Positions 22,465-29,746 of a stretch of 30,854 nucleotides of DNA are shown piece by piece. The position numbers and the translations under genes are program-made. This DNA comes from Phascolarctobacterium_A succinatutens_B (lineage in GTDB: Bacteria > Bacillota > Negativicutes > Acidaminococcales > Acidaminococcaceae): contig NZ_CAUDZA010000029.1 of assembly GCF_958453765.1 (NCBI RefSeq), forward strand, positions 1-30,854. Direction: 5' to 3'. Each line of letters begins with the position of its first letter. Position 1 is the stretch's first letter. Below the pieces are notes generated by a model, which saw nothing but the letters and a program-made list of their open reading frames with translations, did no database searches and was not told the DNA's origin.

Positions 22465-23529
22465 TTACATATCTATCACATCAATATCAAGTTTTCTAAT
22501 TTCTTCTATTAACTCATCCTTATTTAAGGTTCCATCCTCAAATGCCCGCTGCATATTTTTGCCGAATGAAATAGCCGGCTTGGAAAAATTTTTATACAGA
22601 TTGCTAAGTTCAACTGGTTGCCAACCACATAAAGGCCATTTACGACTGCTATTTGAAAAGTCACTATATAGTTGTAAAAATGTTTTGAACTGCTGCTCCG
22701 TCAAGCATACACCAACTTCTTGCAAATCTTTTAATACAAAATCTATTTGCTTATTTATCTCGGTATACAGCACTGCACTATTAATATATTTCTCTATCAA
22801 CCTAAGTATTTTCTCGGATTCGTCTACGTTCTGGTATTCTTCCAGCTCTTTCTTTTCCCATTCCCGCTTAGCATATGAGTAGGCAAATTTTTCACTATCA
22901 TGCCAAAAGATAAAGTCTTTTAAGAGCTTGCCCGCAATCTTCTCTCCATTAATATCTTGGTTTACGGATTTGTTGTCAACGCTAAGGTTTTCGACAAACA
23001 GCTTTAACGCAGCTCCTTCAGCAGAACGCCAAAGCATCCCCGGCTCGTCCCATGAAAGCAGTTCATCCCTATCCAAAACGCATAATGGATGATTTAATTG
23101 CTTATCAGCAAGCCGATAATAAGAGTCGAACCTTGAATATCCTTTTTTATAAAGCTTTTTATTCAGAATAAAACGTCTGGCGGCACTGCCACGTTCTTCA
23201 GCCTCATATAGCTCATCTATCTCCAACACAAAATAGTTATGTGCCTCATATCTGGCCACTTCCGAAAAAAACAGAAAATCCTTTTTCAGGATCTGCTTTT
23301 TTGAGATTTTTTCCTTTTCAAGTATTTTAAATATATCCCATGCATCGTCAAGGATAATAGCGCCATACAAATTGGAAAAAGCATTATAGTATTTCTGAAG
23401 CAGATTAATATTTGCTCTGCCATTTTCAGTAGCTGTATCAAGACGTCCCTTTGTTTCTATAGCAAGAAGCTGATATTTTTTGTTCAAAGCTGTCTTTGAG
23501 GAAGGCTTCGGTAATGATTTGCCAGACAT
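22465..23529 (-). CDS. Uncharacterised 354-residue protein, AT-rich orphan
   Basis: I do not recognise it. AAGGAGG 6 bases before the ATG at 23529 fixes the start; an in-frame TTG further upstream overlaps the site. The protein is charged and helical, without signal peptide or membrane helix, and rich in Lys, Glu, Leu and aromatic residues. It has a WxxxE-like cluster (YSYAKREWEKKELEEYQNVD) near 225-245 and a Trp-containing segment RKWPLCGWQPVELSNLYKNF near 300-320. The DNA is visibly more AT-rich than the housekeeping genes, and the gene lies next to a relic of an IS200-like end, both signs of acquisition. It could be an accessory or defence-type gene, but nothing shows that directly. Confidence 0.75.
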   Translation of the reverse strand: MSGKSLPKPSSKTALNKKYQLLAIETKGRLDTATENGRANINLLQKYYNAFSNLYGAIILDDAWDIFKILEKEKISKKQILKKDFLFFSEVARYEAHNYFVLEIDELYEAEERGSAARRFILNKKLYKKGYSRFDSYYRLADKQLNHPLCVLDRDELLSWDEPGMLWRSAEGAALKLFVENLSVDNKSVNQDINGEKIAGKLLKDFIFWHDSEKFAYSYAKREWEKKELEEYQNVDESEKILRLIEKYINSAVLYTEINKQIDFVLKDLQEVGVCLTEQQFKTFLQLYSDFSNSSRKWPLCGWQPVELSNLYKNFSKPAISFGKNMQRAFEDGTLNKDELIEEIRKLDIDVIDM

Positions 23530-23672
23530 ATTATTCCTCCTTCTCAAATCTGTCTATATTTATATTTATTCGCTGGCGGAATAAAATTTCCTGCCGAAAA
23601 TGATTTGAAAAACGTGACTGTAGTTACATGTAATCGGCCTGAAAAATAAGTTTGGATCAAAAGCCAGCTTTA

Positions 23673-23770
23673 AATCAATGCTCACCGCATAGCTAGTGGT
23701 TTTGTTTAAAGCACTAGCTCAATTCTTTGAAAATAAACTTGATAGCGCTCTACGGGCTAAAGACACATAA
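23673..23770 (-). mobile_element. Relic of the IS200-like left end (solo end)
   Basis: Read on the minus strand, these 98 bases align with the left end of the intact element (250-348) at roughly 80-85% identity by eye. The alignment runs from TTATGTG through TTTAGCCCGT, GAGCGCTATC and TTTTCAAAGAA to the degenerate left hairpin and GCATTGATT. No tnpA and no right-end hairpin follow. As at the intact element, it begins right after the T-run of a terminator. The rest of 23548-23846 holds that terminator and otherwise nothing recognisable. Confidence 0.8.
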
Positions 23771-23804
23771 AAAAATCTGCGCAAGCACACAGCCTGCGCA
23801 GATT
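23769..23804 (-). terminator. Terminator of the secreted-protein gene
   Basis: AATCTGCGCA and TGCGCAGATT (23774-23783 with 23795-23804) pair over 10 bases; the minus-strand T-run follows. It lies 43 bases beyond the stop at 23847, and the IS relic abuts the T-run. Confidence 0.8.
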
Positions 23805-23846
23805 CACCAAAGCACGAAAGGTTAAACCTTAATTCACTCAGATACC

Positions 23847-24605
23847 TTATTTAACTTCAACAACGATTTCCTGACCATGCGGAATATTAGGATTCATAGC
23901 ATCCTTCAGCTCCTCCGGAGTTACGCCCAAATCCACATTATCCCTAACCTCTACCTGAAAATCAGTACCGGCCGGATAGTTGATATTGCTGCCCTTCATA
24001 AAAAGACCGCCCACCAGGCTAACCGCAGCAGCAACAGCCACAGCACCGCCATCGGTTTTGCCCTTGCCTTCAAGTCCTTTTCTCAACGGAACGCTTACAT
24101 TGTTCAACGTCTTGATTTCCTTGCCTGCAATACGCAGTACACCCTTTCTGCCGAAGCCGCCTGCTTTTTGCACTTCATATACATAACCCATGCCTACAGT
24201 ACCTTTGGGAATAACTACAACTCCGTTGATTATCAGATTTTCGGTAGTTTTGAACTCCACCTGCTGATTTTTCTTGTGAGTTTTAGAGTTAGCAGGCTCA
24301 ATGAGCTCAACGTTAAGCATAGTTTTTTTAGGGATATAAATATGTCCCGGCATAACATTGGCAATTGTCACCTTTTGAGCAGCGGCCTGCTCCTCTTTTT
24401 TCTGCAGCGCAAGTCTTTCCTTAAAAGTCAGCTTCGAAGGAAATGCCTCCTTAGCAGGCATTTCTTCTTCTGCAAACGGGTCGTACTTTTCATCCACATT
24501 TACATAGCTGCTTGACGGCGCAGCATAAGCCATCGGCAAGCTCAAGCCATTAGCCATAATAATTGCACTGAGGATTGCTGCCGCAAATTTTCCTGTTGTT
24601 CTCAT
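23847..24605 (-). CDS. Uncharacterised secreted protein
   Basis: A 252-residue protein I cannot assign. It has a classical signal peptide with a likely cleavage after AYA near residue 28. A charged linker of about 40 residues with Lys/Glu coiled-coil tendency (KERLALQKKEEQAAAQK) follows. The rest looks like a beta domain (MLNVELIEPANS, VVVIPKGTVGMGYVYEVQKAGG, KTLNNVSVPLRKG) interrupted by a Gly/Ala-rich hydrophobic stretch (GGAVAVAAAVSLVGGLFMKG) that could be a membrane segment or glycine-zipper. The domain faintly resembles TrbI/SH3-like periplasmic folds. The start at 24605 is favoured by GGAAGG about 10 bases upstream. It has its own promoter with a leader of about 125 bases and its own terminator. 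Confidence 0.8.
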   Translation of the reverse strand: MRTTGKFAAAILSAIIMANGLSLPMAYAAPSSSYVNVDEKYDPFAEEEMPAKEAFPSKLTFKERLALQKKEEQAAAQKVTIANVMPGHIYIPKKTMLNVELIEPANSKTHKKNQQVEFKTTENLIINGVVVIPKGTVGMGYVYEVQKAGGFGRKGVLRIAGKEIKTLNNVSVPLRKGLEGKGKTDGGAVAVAAAVSLVGGLFMKGSNINYPAGTDFQVEVRDNVDLGVTPEELKDAMNPNIPHGQEIVVEVK

Positions 24606-24735
24606 TTTCAAACACCTTCCCTTCAATAATTAGGATATCTTGAATACCATCATGCCCGGCATTACAGATATCATGGTAAAACAAAAGCCATTTTGCGAAC
24701 TTCTCGCGTTGCCGAAGCTTTTTGACTTCTGCTTT

Positions 24736-24764
24736 AATATAATCTTACCATATAAATTGGACAA
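24736..24764 (-). promoter_or_regulatory. Predicted promoter of the secreted-protein gene
   Basis: TTGTCC (24759-24764), 17-base spacer, TATATT (24736-24741) on the minus strand. It gives a leader of about 125 bases with a possible TACCAT/ATGGTA stem; no known riboswitch is recognised in it. Confidence 0.5.
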
Positions 24765-24842
24765 TATCTGTCTATCTTGACTTGCTTTTATAAAATTTTT
24801 ATAAATTATTTTACGCAACTTCATTTTTCTTTTATCGAACTA

Positions 24843-24871
24843 TTGTTTTTATTCTTTGCCTATGCTATAAT
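24843..24871 (+). promoter_or_regulatory. Promoter of small RNA copy 1
   Basis: TTGTTT (24843-24848), 17-base spacer, TATAAT (24866-24871) with an extended TATGC context. The second small-RNA copy has the same -35, the same -10 and the same spacing. Confidence 0.8.
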
Positions 24872-24877
24872 TATCTT

Positions 24878-24966
24878 AGTTGCATGAGTAGCCGCAATTT
24901 TGCGGAGCTTATGCCTAGTCATGCGGACCAGTAGCGCCTGTCGAGCTTTCGGCAGGCGCCTTTTTT
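24878..24966 (+). ncRNA. Predicted small RNA, copy 1 (about 89 nt)
   Basis: An independent RNA gene between a promoter and a strong terminator, with no open frame of note. Predicted stems are GCATGAGT with GCTTATGC (24882-24889 with 24907-24914) enclosing CCGCA/TGCGG (24892-24896 with 24901-24905), then CTAGTC/GACCAG (24915-24920 with 24926-24931), and a 10-bp terminator stem GCGCCTGTCG/CGGCAGGCGC (24934-24943 with 24950-24959) plus six T. The downstream gene is on the other strand, so this is not a leader. I do not recognise an RNA family. A roughly 90% identical copy is at 29747-29836. Confidence 0.75.
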
Positions 24967-24972
24967 GTATAC

Positions 24973-25014
24973 AAAAAAGCATCGTAAGCTACCTCAATAG
25001 CCTACGATGCTTTT
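24973..25014 (-). terminator. Terminator of the His-rich repeat protein gene
   Basis: GCATCGTA with TACGATGC (24979-24986 and 25003-25010) plus an inner GCT/AGC, flanked by A-run and T-run, so usable on both strands. It lies 11 bases beyond the stop at 25025 and about 10 after the small RNA. Confidence 0.75.
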
Positions 25015-25024
25015 GCTTTCAGCC

Positions 25025-25339
25025 TTATTTGCTGTGGTGGCAGTGACCGCTGGTCTCGCCATTCATGATTTTGCGGAAAACCTCATGCGCTTCGTCTGCG
25101 CTCTTGCCGTTTTCCAATGCTTTTTTCATATGCACCATGGCAGTGCGATACTTAGCATGTGCTTCATCCTGCGGAATGCTTTCGATGTCCATCGGGTTGA
25201 ACTCCATTACCTTTTTGAAGATAGCATGGATTTCGTCGCTGGATTTGCCTGCCTTTTTAGCAGCCTCTACGTGCTTCATAGCGCTTTCATACCGATGCTT
25301 GCCGTGCGGATCAGTCGGAATTTCAAATTTCGGATGCAT
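25025..25339 (-). CDS. Small His-rich protein with two internal repeats
   Basis: A 104-residue protein that I do not recognise. The ATG at 25339 follows GAGGTGA by 5 bases; the longer open frame to 25381 has no site. Two related helical repeats occupy residues about 16-48 and 62-94: RYESAMKHVEAAKKAGKSSD and KYRTAMVHMKKALENGKSAD, each followed by a segment ending in IFKKVM or VFRKIM. His is common throughout and the C-terminus reads GHCHHSK, which could bind metal. No signal peptide, so cytosolic. The repeat format recalls short helical-hairpin modules. It stands alone between cbiZ and the small RNA with its own terminator. Confidence 0.8.
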   Translation of the reverse strand: MHPKFEIPTDPHGKHRYESAMKHVEAAKKAGKSSDEIHAIFKKVMEFNPMDIESIPQDEAHAKYRTAMVHMKKALENGKSADEAHEVFRKIMNGETSGHCHHSK

Positions 25340-25372
25340 ATTATTCACCTCGCTTCCTTTGATTACAACCAT

Positions 25373-25403
25373 AATATACACTATATTGCCGCTATAAGGT
25401 CAA
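25373..25403 (-). promoter_or_regulatory. Possible promoter of the His-rich repeat gene
   Basis: TTGACC (25398-25403) and TATATT (25373-25378) on the minus strand, but with a 19-base spacer. Confidence 0.4.
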
Positions 25404-25431
25404 GCGTATATTTATATTTTCTCACCTGAAA

Positions 25432-26535
25432 CTAGCTCTCTTTTGCAGTTGGATGCAACCGCTCAGCGATAATTTTGTTGAACTGCTGCTGCCAGGAAGC
25501 CAGCATAACAGGCAAAGTGCCTTCATTTATAATCTCAGCTTCAACATTATATTGCTCTGCAATAGCCTGCAGCAGCTTCTGCCCTGCCAGCTGCATTTCT
25601 TTAGCGCTGATAAGCTCCCACAAATGCTGGTCCAACAGGTGCGCATAGAGCGAAGTATATACCAGCATTATATCTTCCTTAGCCAGCTTTTCGGCTGCCA
25701 GCAGATATTCCGGCTTTACTACCGCAGCATCCTGTGCGCTGTATGCCTGCCACATATCGCCCGCCTTGATGTCAAAGCGTTTGAGGCGGCGGAATACGTC
25801 ATGCTGTTTTGTGGGAGTGAGGCTGGATTGCTTGGCCAGCGCTTTTTTAACTGCGTTCTTCACGGTTTTGCCGATAAGCTCACCCAGCTTGGAGTGCTTG
25901 CCTGCTCCCTCCATGTACAGCTCGCTCGCACTGTTGGCGATGATAATTGTCTGGTCTGTGCCGGAGCCTGTAGCAATACCGTTGGAATATTTGCTGCCCT
26001 CCAGCAGCTCCTGAATGGCAGCGGTCTTAGCCTCAGTGCAGGTCACCAGAGCGCGCGCCATTGTTCCTTCAGGCATATCACAGTCCAACAGCAGCATAAT
26101 ATTGATGGTACCATACTTCACAGGCTTGGGCTGCGGCTTATAGTAATCCGCAGGGTCACCCGCACGGCCGCCGTTAGTTTCGATGCCGCCGGTTACGATG
26201 GCGGTCACGGTAAGCTCCTTAAAGCTCATGGTTTCTACCACGACGTTTTCCATGCTGGCCGCCGTGCCCATTCCGCTCACCTTGTCCGGGTCCAGCGCCA
26301 GGCGCTTGGATACAAGGCGCATGTGCTCCACATAGGTGTCCGCCAGCATTTCGCAGGGCATACCTGCTCCCTGCTTGGCATCATAATTATATACGGCAGT
26401 GTAATCATCATGGTAACCGCCGTTATAAAGCGATGTGCTTAAGATTTTACGTGCTCCTGCGAAATAGATAACAATGCTTTTATCGTAAAAATAAACCTTA
26501 TCTCCTGTCGACAAGGTACATAAATGTTCCGACAT
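25432..26535 (-). CDS. cbiZ: Adenosylcobinamide amidohydrolase (CbiZ family)
   Basis: CbiZ removes the aminopropanol-linked lower part from adenosylcobinamide or pseudocobalamin to give adenosylcobyric acid, allowing cobamide salvage and remodelling. This protein has 367 residues. The family motifs are ILSTSLYNGG (31-40), TAIVTGGIETNGGRAGDP (111-128), GTINIMLLLDCDMPEGTMAR, TCTEAKTAAIQELL and GIATGSGTDQ. A C-terminal extension of about 130 residues (from about 235) is helical and not part of the core I know. No other cobalamin gene and no cobalamin riboswitch is seen next to it; a possible minus-strand promoter with a 19-base spacer precedes it (TTGACC and TATAAT, about 26566-26596). Confidence 0.88.
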   Translation of the reverse strand: MSEHLCTLSTGDKVYFYDKSIVIYFAGARKILSTSLYNGGYHDDYTAVYNYDAKQGAGMPCEMLADTYVEHMRLVSKRLALDPDKVSGMGTAASMENVVVETMSFKELTVTAIVTGGIETNGGRAGDPADYYKPQPKPVKYGTINIMLLLDCDMPEGTMARALVTCTEAKTAAIQELLEGSKYSNGIATGSGTDQTIIIANSASELYMEGAGKHSKLGELIGKTVKNAVKKALAKQSSLTPTKQHDVFRRLKRFDIKAGDMWQAYSAQDAAVVKPEYLLAAEKLAKEDIMLVYTSLYAHLLDQHLWELISAKEMQLAGQKLLQAIAEQYNVEAEIINEGTLPVMLASWQQQFNKIIAERLHPTAKES

Positions 26536-26620
26536 AATCAGCCTCCTTTGATTTTTATTGTTATTATAAGCTATATAGTAATAGTATGGTCAAGAGAATT
26601 ACAGGTGAAATAAGAACAAC

Positions 26621-26669
26621 AAAAAATACCGACGTCAGTAACCCTTCCGGGTTACAGCGTCGGTATTTT
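26621..26669 (-). terminator. Terminator of the sialidase-tctC operon
   Basis: AAATACCGACG with CGTCGGTATTT (26624-26634 and 26658-26668) and an inner GTAACCC/GGGTTAC stem make a strong hairpin followed by T-run on the minus strand, 22 bases after the tctC stop. Confidence 0.85.
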
Positions 26670-26690
26670 CATTTACGCCTTACAGCGATT

Positions 26691-27659
26691 TTATTTTGCT
26701 TTCTTCAGGAATTTTTCATACATTGCATGGTCTTCAGCCATCATCTTATCAGCATCGGCACCGATAATGCAGGTCGGGTCGATACCCTGTTTCATGAAAT
26801 AATCCTTGAATTCCTTGGATTCGCAAACCTTTTTAGCAGCAGCGCGCAGAGCTTCCAGCTTTTCTTTCGGAGTATCCTTAGGAGCAACCAGTGCTGCCCA
26901 AGCGCGAACGGTCATGTTGTGGCCCAGCTCTTTGAAGGTCGGAACATCCGGATAAATTACGCTACGGGTGTCAGCCATAACAGCCAGAATCTTCAGGTTG
27001 CCTGCGTCTACCTGGCTCTTGAATACAGACGGGTCAGCCAAAGTTGCGTCGATGTGCTTGCCTGCCAGAGCAGCAGCAATGTCAGCGGATCCTTTCGGAT
27101 ACGGTACATGCTTGAATTGTACGCCGAATTCTTCTTCAAAGGAAAGTGCGGCAATATGCCAGATAGCGCCGATACCGGAGTTACCCATCTTCACCTTGCC
27201 GGGGTTTGCCTTAGCGAAGGCTACGAATTCGTCTACACTGTTATAAGGAGCATCCTTCGGCACAATCAAAGCTGCCGGAGCTGCAATCGGAGCGCAGATA
27301 GCTGCATAATCCTTATAGGTGTTTTTGCATTTGCCCTGATGCGGGAACATAGCCAGCTCAACAGTAACCATGCCCAGAGTATGGCCGTCGGGTTTAGCAT
27401 TAGCCAGCTCTACCATGCCGGTTACACCGCCGCCATCGGGTTTGTTTACGGGAACAAATTTGCTGCCCTTCAGCTCTTTTTCCATGAACTGGATCAGGCC
27501 TCTGGCAGAGATATCGGTACCGCCGCCAGGAGCCTTAGGAATAATTACGGAAATATCTCCGTCTGCAGGATAAGCTGCTTTTTTGCTGTCGCCACCGCAG
27601 CCGGTAAGCATAACAGCCATGGTCAGCATAGCCATCAGCACAACTAAAATTTTCTTCAT
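26691..27659 (-). CDS. Tripartite tricarboxylate transporter substrate-binding lipoprotein (TctC/Bug family)
   Basis: An extracytoplasmic binding protein of 322 residues. The lipobox LTGC puts the acylated Cys at 21. The mature part begins VIIPKAPGGGTDISARGLI and continues with PDGGGVTGMVELANAKPDGHTLG and KVKMGNSGIGAIWHIAALSFEEE, all typical of the Bug/TctC family, which binds carboxylates. No TctA or TctB membrane genes are nearby, so it is an orphan receptor, as is common for this family. It starts 27 bases after the sialidase-like gene on the same strand and has AAGGAG, so the two are probably one transcript. Confidence 0.93.
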   Translation of the reverse strand: MKKILVVLMAMLTMAVMLTGCGGDSKKAAYPADGDISVIIPKAPGGGTDISARGLIQFMEKELKGSKFVPVNKPDGGGVTGMVELANAKPDGHTLGMVTVELAMFPHQGKCKNTYKDYAAICAPIAAPAALIVPKDAPYNSVDEFVAFAKANPGKVKMGNSGIGAIWHIAALSFEEEFGVQFKHVPYPKGSADIAAALAGKHIDATLADPSVFKSQVDAGNLKILAVMADTRSVIYPDVPTFKELGHNMTVRAWAALVAPKDTPKEKLEALRAAAKKVCESKEFKDYFMKQGIDPTCIIGADADKMMAEDHAMYEKFLKKAK

Positions 27660-27686
27660 TGTTTTACATCTCCTTATATTTAAAAT

Positions 27687-28721
27687 TTAAAGGGTAACAA
27701 GTTCATCCGCGCTCAATTTTACACATGCAATATTACAACGCTTATAGGTATAGGTAAGTACAAGGTTCTCACCGTCGGCAATAATCGCCGGATAGGAAAA
27801 TTCCGCAGGCTCTGTTTCCAGGTCAAGCAGCTTTTGCCAGCTCGCACCCTCATCTGTAGATTTGAACAGACTTAAGGGAGAACGCTGACCCCAGTTGGCA
27901 GCCACCGGATTGCACACCAAGTAGAGTACACCGCCGGCAGTCCGTACCAAGTCAAGACCGCTGTTATTGTTTGGCAGACTCAAAGCGTAGGCACTGCACC
28001 AGGTTTCGCCGTCATCCGCAGAATCGCTGCGATAGACAAAGCCCTCGCTGCTGCGCAGCAGCATATGCACGCTGCCGTCCGCACTCTGCCACAGGCTCGG
28101 CTGGATTACGCCGCGTCCGTAAAACGACTGCTGGCTTACAGCAATATTACTGTCGGCAGTCTTTTCGCCTTCCTGATATTGCAGGCCATCAATCTGCACT
28201 GCAGAGGATTTATGCCAGCTTGCGCCATCATCATCACTAATATCTGCAAAGGCCTTCCAGATGCCGTGTTCGGTAGAAGCACCGGCAAGAATGCGTCCGC
28301 TCGCCAAACGCAACGGCTTATTGCGTACAGGTCCGCGCCCGCCGCTCACATCACCGGGCACCAGCTCCTGCGATCCGCTCCAGGTTTCGCCATTATCCGT
28401 CGACTGCAGCAGCCACGTCTGCCAATCGGCAATCTGCTGGCCCTGCTTGTAAAACAGCAGCAAGCTGCCGTCCGCGCCCGCAAAAAGCACCGGATTCCAG
28501 TTCGCCGCCGCCCCGTTCACCAGCAGCTTCGGCTCACTCCAGCCTGCATCCGTGCGTCTGCTTAGGTAGATACCCACATCGCTTTCGCCCTCATGCGTAC
28601 CGCCGAACCAACAGCAAAGCAGGCTGCCGTCTAGCAGCGCCAATACTGTTGAAGCATGGCAGAAGGCCGTCGGCAAACAGCGCATAATCAATTCCTTTTG
28701 CATTATATCAATCACATCCAA
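27687..28721 (-). CDS. Sialidase-like BNR-repeat protein (six-bladed propeller family)
   Basis: A 344-residue protein with four Asp boxes: STDNGETW (107-114), SDDDGASW (162-169), SADDGETW (234-241) and STDEGASW (288-295), spaced as in a beta-propeller. The start CHASTVLALLDGSLLCCWFGGTHEGESD and the block GRGPVRNKPLRLASGRILAGAS match the BNR_2 sialidase-like family. There is no signal peptide, so it appears cytosolic, unlike most secreted neuraminidases; sialidase activity is not proven. The start is uncertain: 28721 is the longest, 28703 fits family alignments, and 28685 has the best site (AAAAGGA). It is co-oriented with tctC downstream. Confidence 0.85.
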   Translation of the reverse strand: MDVIDIMQKELIMRCLPTAFCHASTVLALLDGSLLCCWFGGTHEGESDVGIYLSRRTDAGWSEPKLLVNGAAANWNPVLFAGADGSLLLFYKQGQQIADWQTWLLQSTDNGETWSGSQELVPGDVSGGRGPVRNKPLRLASGRILAGASTEHGIWKAFADISDDDGASWHKSSAVQIDGLQYQEGEKTADSNIAVSQQSFYGRGVIQPSLWQSADGSVHMLLRSSEGFVYRSDSADDGETWCSAYALSLPNNNSGLDLVRTAGGVLYLVCNPVAANWGQRSPLSLFKSTDEGASWQKLLDLETEPAEFSYPAIIADGENLVLTYTYKRCNIACVKLSADELVTL

Positions 28722-28749
28722 AAAAGTCGCATAATTCTATAACATAAAT

Positions 28750-28778
28750 ATTGTAACACATATACAAAAAAGCGTAAA
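28750..28778 (-). promoter_or_regulatory. Promoter of the sialidase-tctC operon
   Basis: TTTACG (28773-28778), 17-base spacer, TACAAT (28750-28755) with TG one base upstream, on the minus strand. Transcription would start near 28743. Confidence 0.6.
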
Positions 28779-28863
28779 CTATTTTCTTCACATTTCTGAC
28801 AAATTTTGTCTGTCGTTACGTTGCCAACTAAGCCATCGGCAGCGCTTTACAGAACGCAGACAG

Positions 28864-28894
28864 AAAAAACTGCGCAGGCTTTTTGCTTGCGCAG
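28864..28894 (-). terminator. Terminator downstream of the GNAT gene
   Basis: CTGCGCAGGC with GCTTGCGCAG (28870-28879 and 28885-28894, one G-U pair, TTTTT loop) followed by six T on the minus strand. It lies about 100 bases after the acetyltransferase stop. The stem is very similar to the terminator at 23769-23804. Confidence 0.7.
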
Positions 28895-28996
28895 CTGCTT
28901 ATTTATTCGACACACAGCTTTTCTACATTAGATATAGAGCAGCAATATTGTCATGATGTACAAGCCAAATTAGAGCATTCCCTTAAGCTCCCCCAA

Positions 28997-29482
28997 TTAA
29001 AATGTAAGCCTCATCTGATGCCAGACAGCATTGCCATGAGTAGATTTATCGGACACGCCCTCATCGGCAAAGCCGAATTTGGCATAATAATGAACGAGCC
29101 TATCCTTGCAGGTCAGCACCAAACCCTTTCTCCCCTGCTTTCTGGCATCCTCAATCGCACGACATATCAGCTCGCCGGCATAGCCATGCTTGCGATAAGC
29201 AGGAATTGTATTAACACCGAAAATCATCTGCCACGCGCCATTTTCATCGTGCAGCGTTGCCTTCTCGTACATTTCATCCGTCAAATCAGGCTCATCCGTC
29301 ACAAAGCCGTCCACGAAGGCAATCAGCTTTTCAGCCTCATACATAAGCCAGAAATGATTGCCGTAATATTTTACCCTGTCAATAAATTCCTTTTCCGTTG
29401 CTGCCTCCGCCAGCGGAAAGCATTCTGCCTCCACTGCGGCAATCGCAGCAATATCTTCCGCAGTTGCATATTTTATAACCAT
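28997..29482 (-). CDS. GNAT family N-acetyltransferase
   Basis: A 161-residue GCN5-related acetyltransferase. The acetyl-CoA pyrophosphate loop is in NTIPAYRKHGYAGELICRAI (motif A, R-x-x-G-Y-A, near 95-112), followed by KGLVLTCKDRLVHYYAKFGFADEG (motif B). The N-terminus IKYATAEDIAAIAAVEAECFP resembles the arylalkylamine/RimI-like branch. The acceptor cannot be deduced. GAGGAG precedes the ATG. It stands alone. Confidence 0.92.
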   Translation of the reverse strand: MVIKYATAEDIAAIAAVEAECFPLAEAATEKEFIDRVKYYGNHFWLMYEAEKLIAFVDGFVTDEPDLTDEMYEKATLHDENGAWQMIFGVNTIPAYRKHGYAGELICRAIEDARKQGRKGLVLTCKDRLVHYYAKFGFADEGVSDKSTHGNAVWHQMRLTF

Positions 29483-29711
29483 AAGCTTTTTCTCCTCAAT
29501 AAATTATTTATTCAAAGCACATGCATCACAATATTTTGTTACGCTTTGAATTTATCCTCATAGCACTAGCAAAAATTGCAAATCATAATAAGTATATCAC
29601 GAATCGTTATCCGGTTAAACATCAAAAAAGCAGAAGATATTCTTAGAAGCTGTTTTTTGTACAAAAAGGTCATCGTATTTCAACCTATAAAAATGTTTGT
29701 TTTATGAACTA

Positions 29712-29740
29712 TTGTTTTTATTCTTTTTCTATGTTATAAT
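29712..29740 (+). promoter_or_regulatory. Promoter of small RNA copy 2
   Basis: TTGTTT (29712-29717), 17-base spacer, TATAAT (29735-29740) with an extended TATGT context. The stretch 29483-29700 before it shows no gene or recognisable element. Confidence 0.8.
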
Positions 29741-29746
29741 AACCTT

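Noticed and set aside
24840..24970. The small RNA as a cis-acting riboswitch or T-box
   Set aside because: Copy 1 has no gene on its strand downstream before a bidirectional terminator, and no T-box or known aptamer core is seen.
25453..26442. 329-residue plus-strand open frame opposite cbiZ
   Set aside because: The minus-strand frame carries all CbiZ motifs; the plus-strand translation is Cys/His/Gln/Leu-rich shadow sequence.
26586..27647. Long plus-strand open frame of 353 residues opposite tctC
   Set aside because: It is the antisense shadow of a clear lipoprotein gene, starts inside the terminator region, and its translation shows no recognised domain or ribosome site.
28883..29563. 226-residue plus-strand frame opposite the GNAT gene
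   Set aside because: It spans the GNAT terminator and the antisense of motif A; no site or domain is visible.
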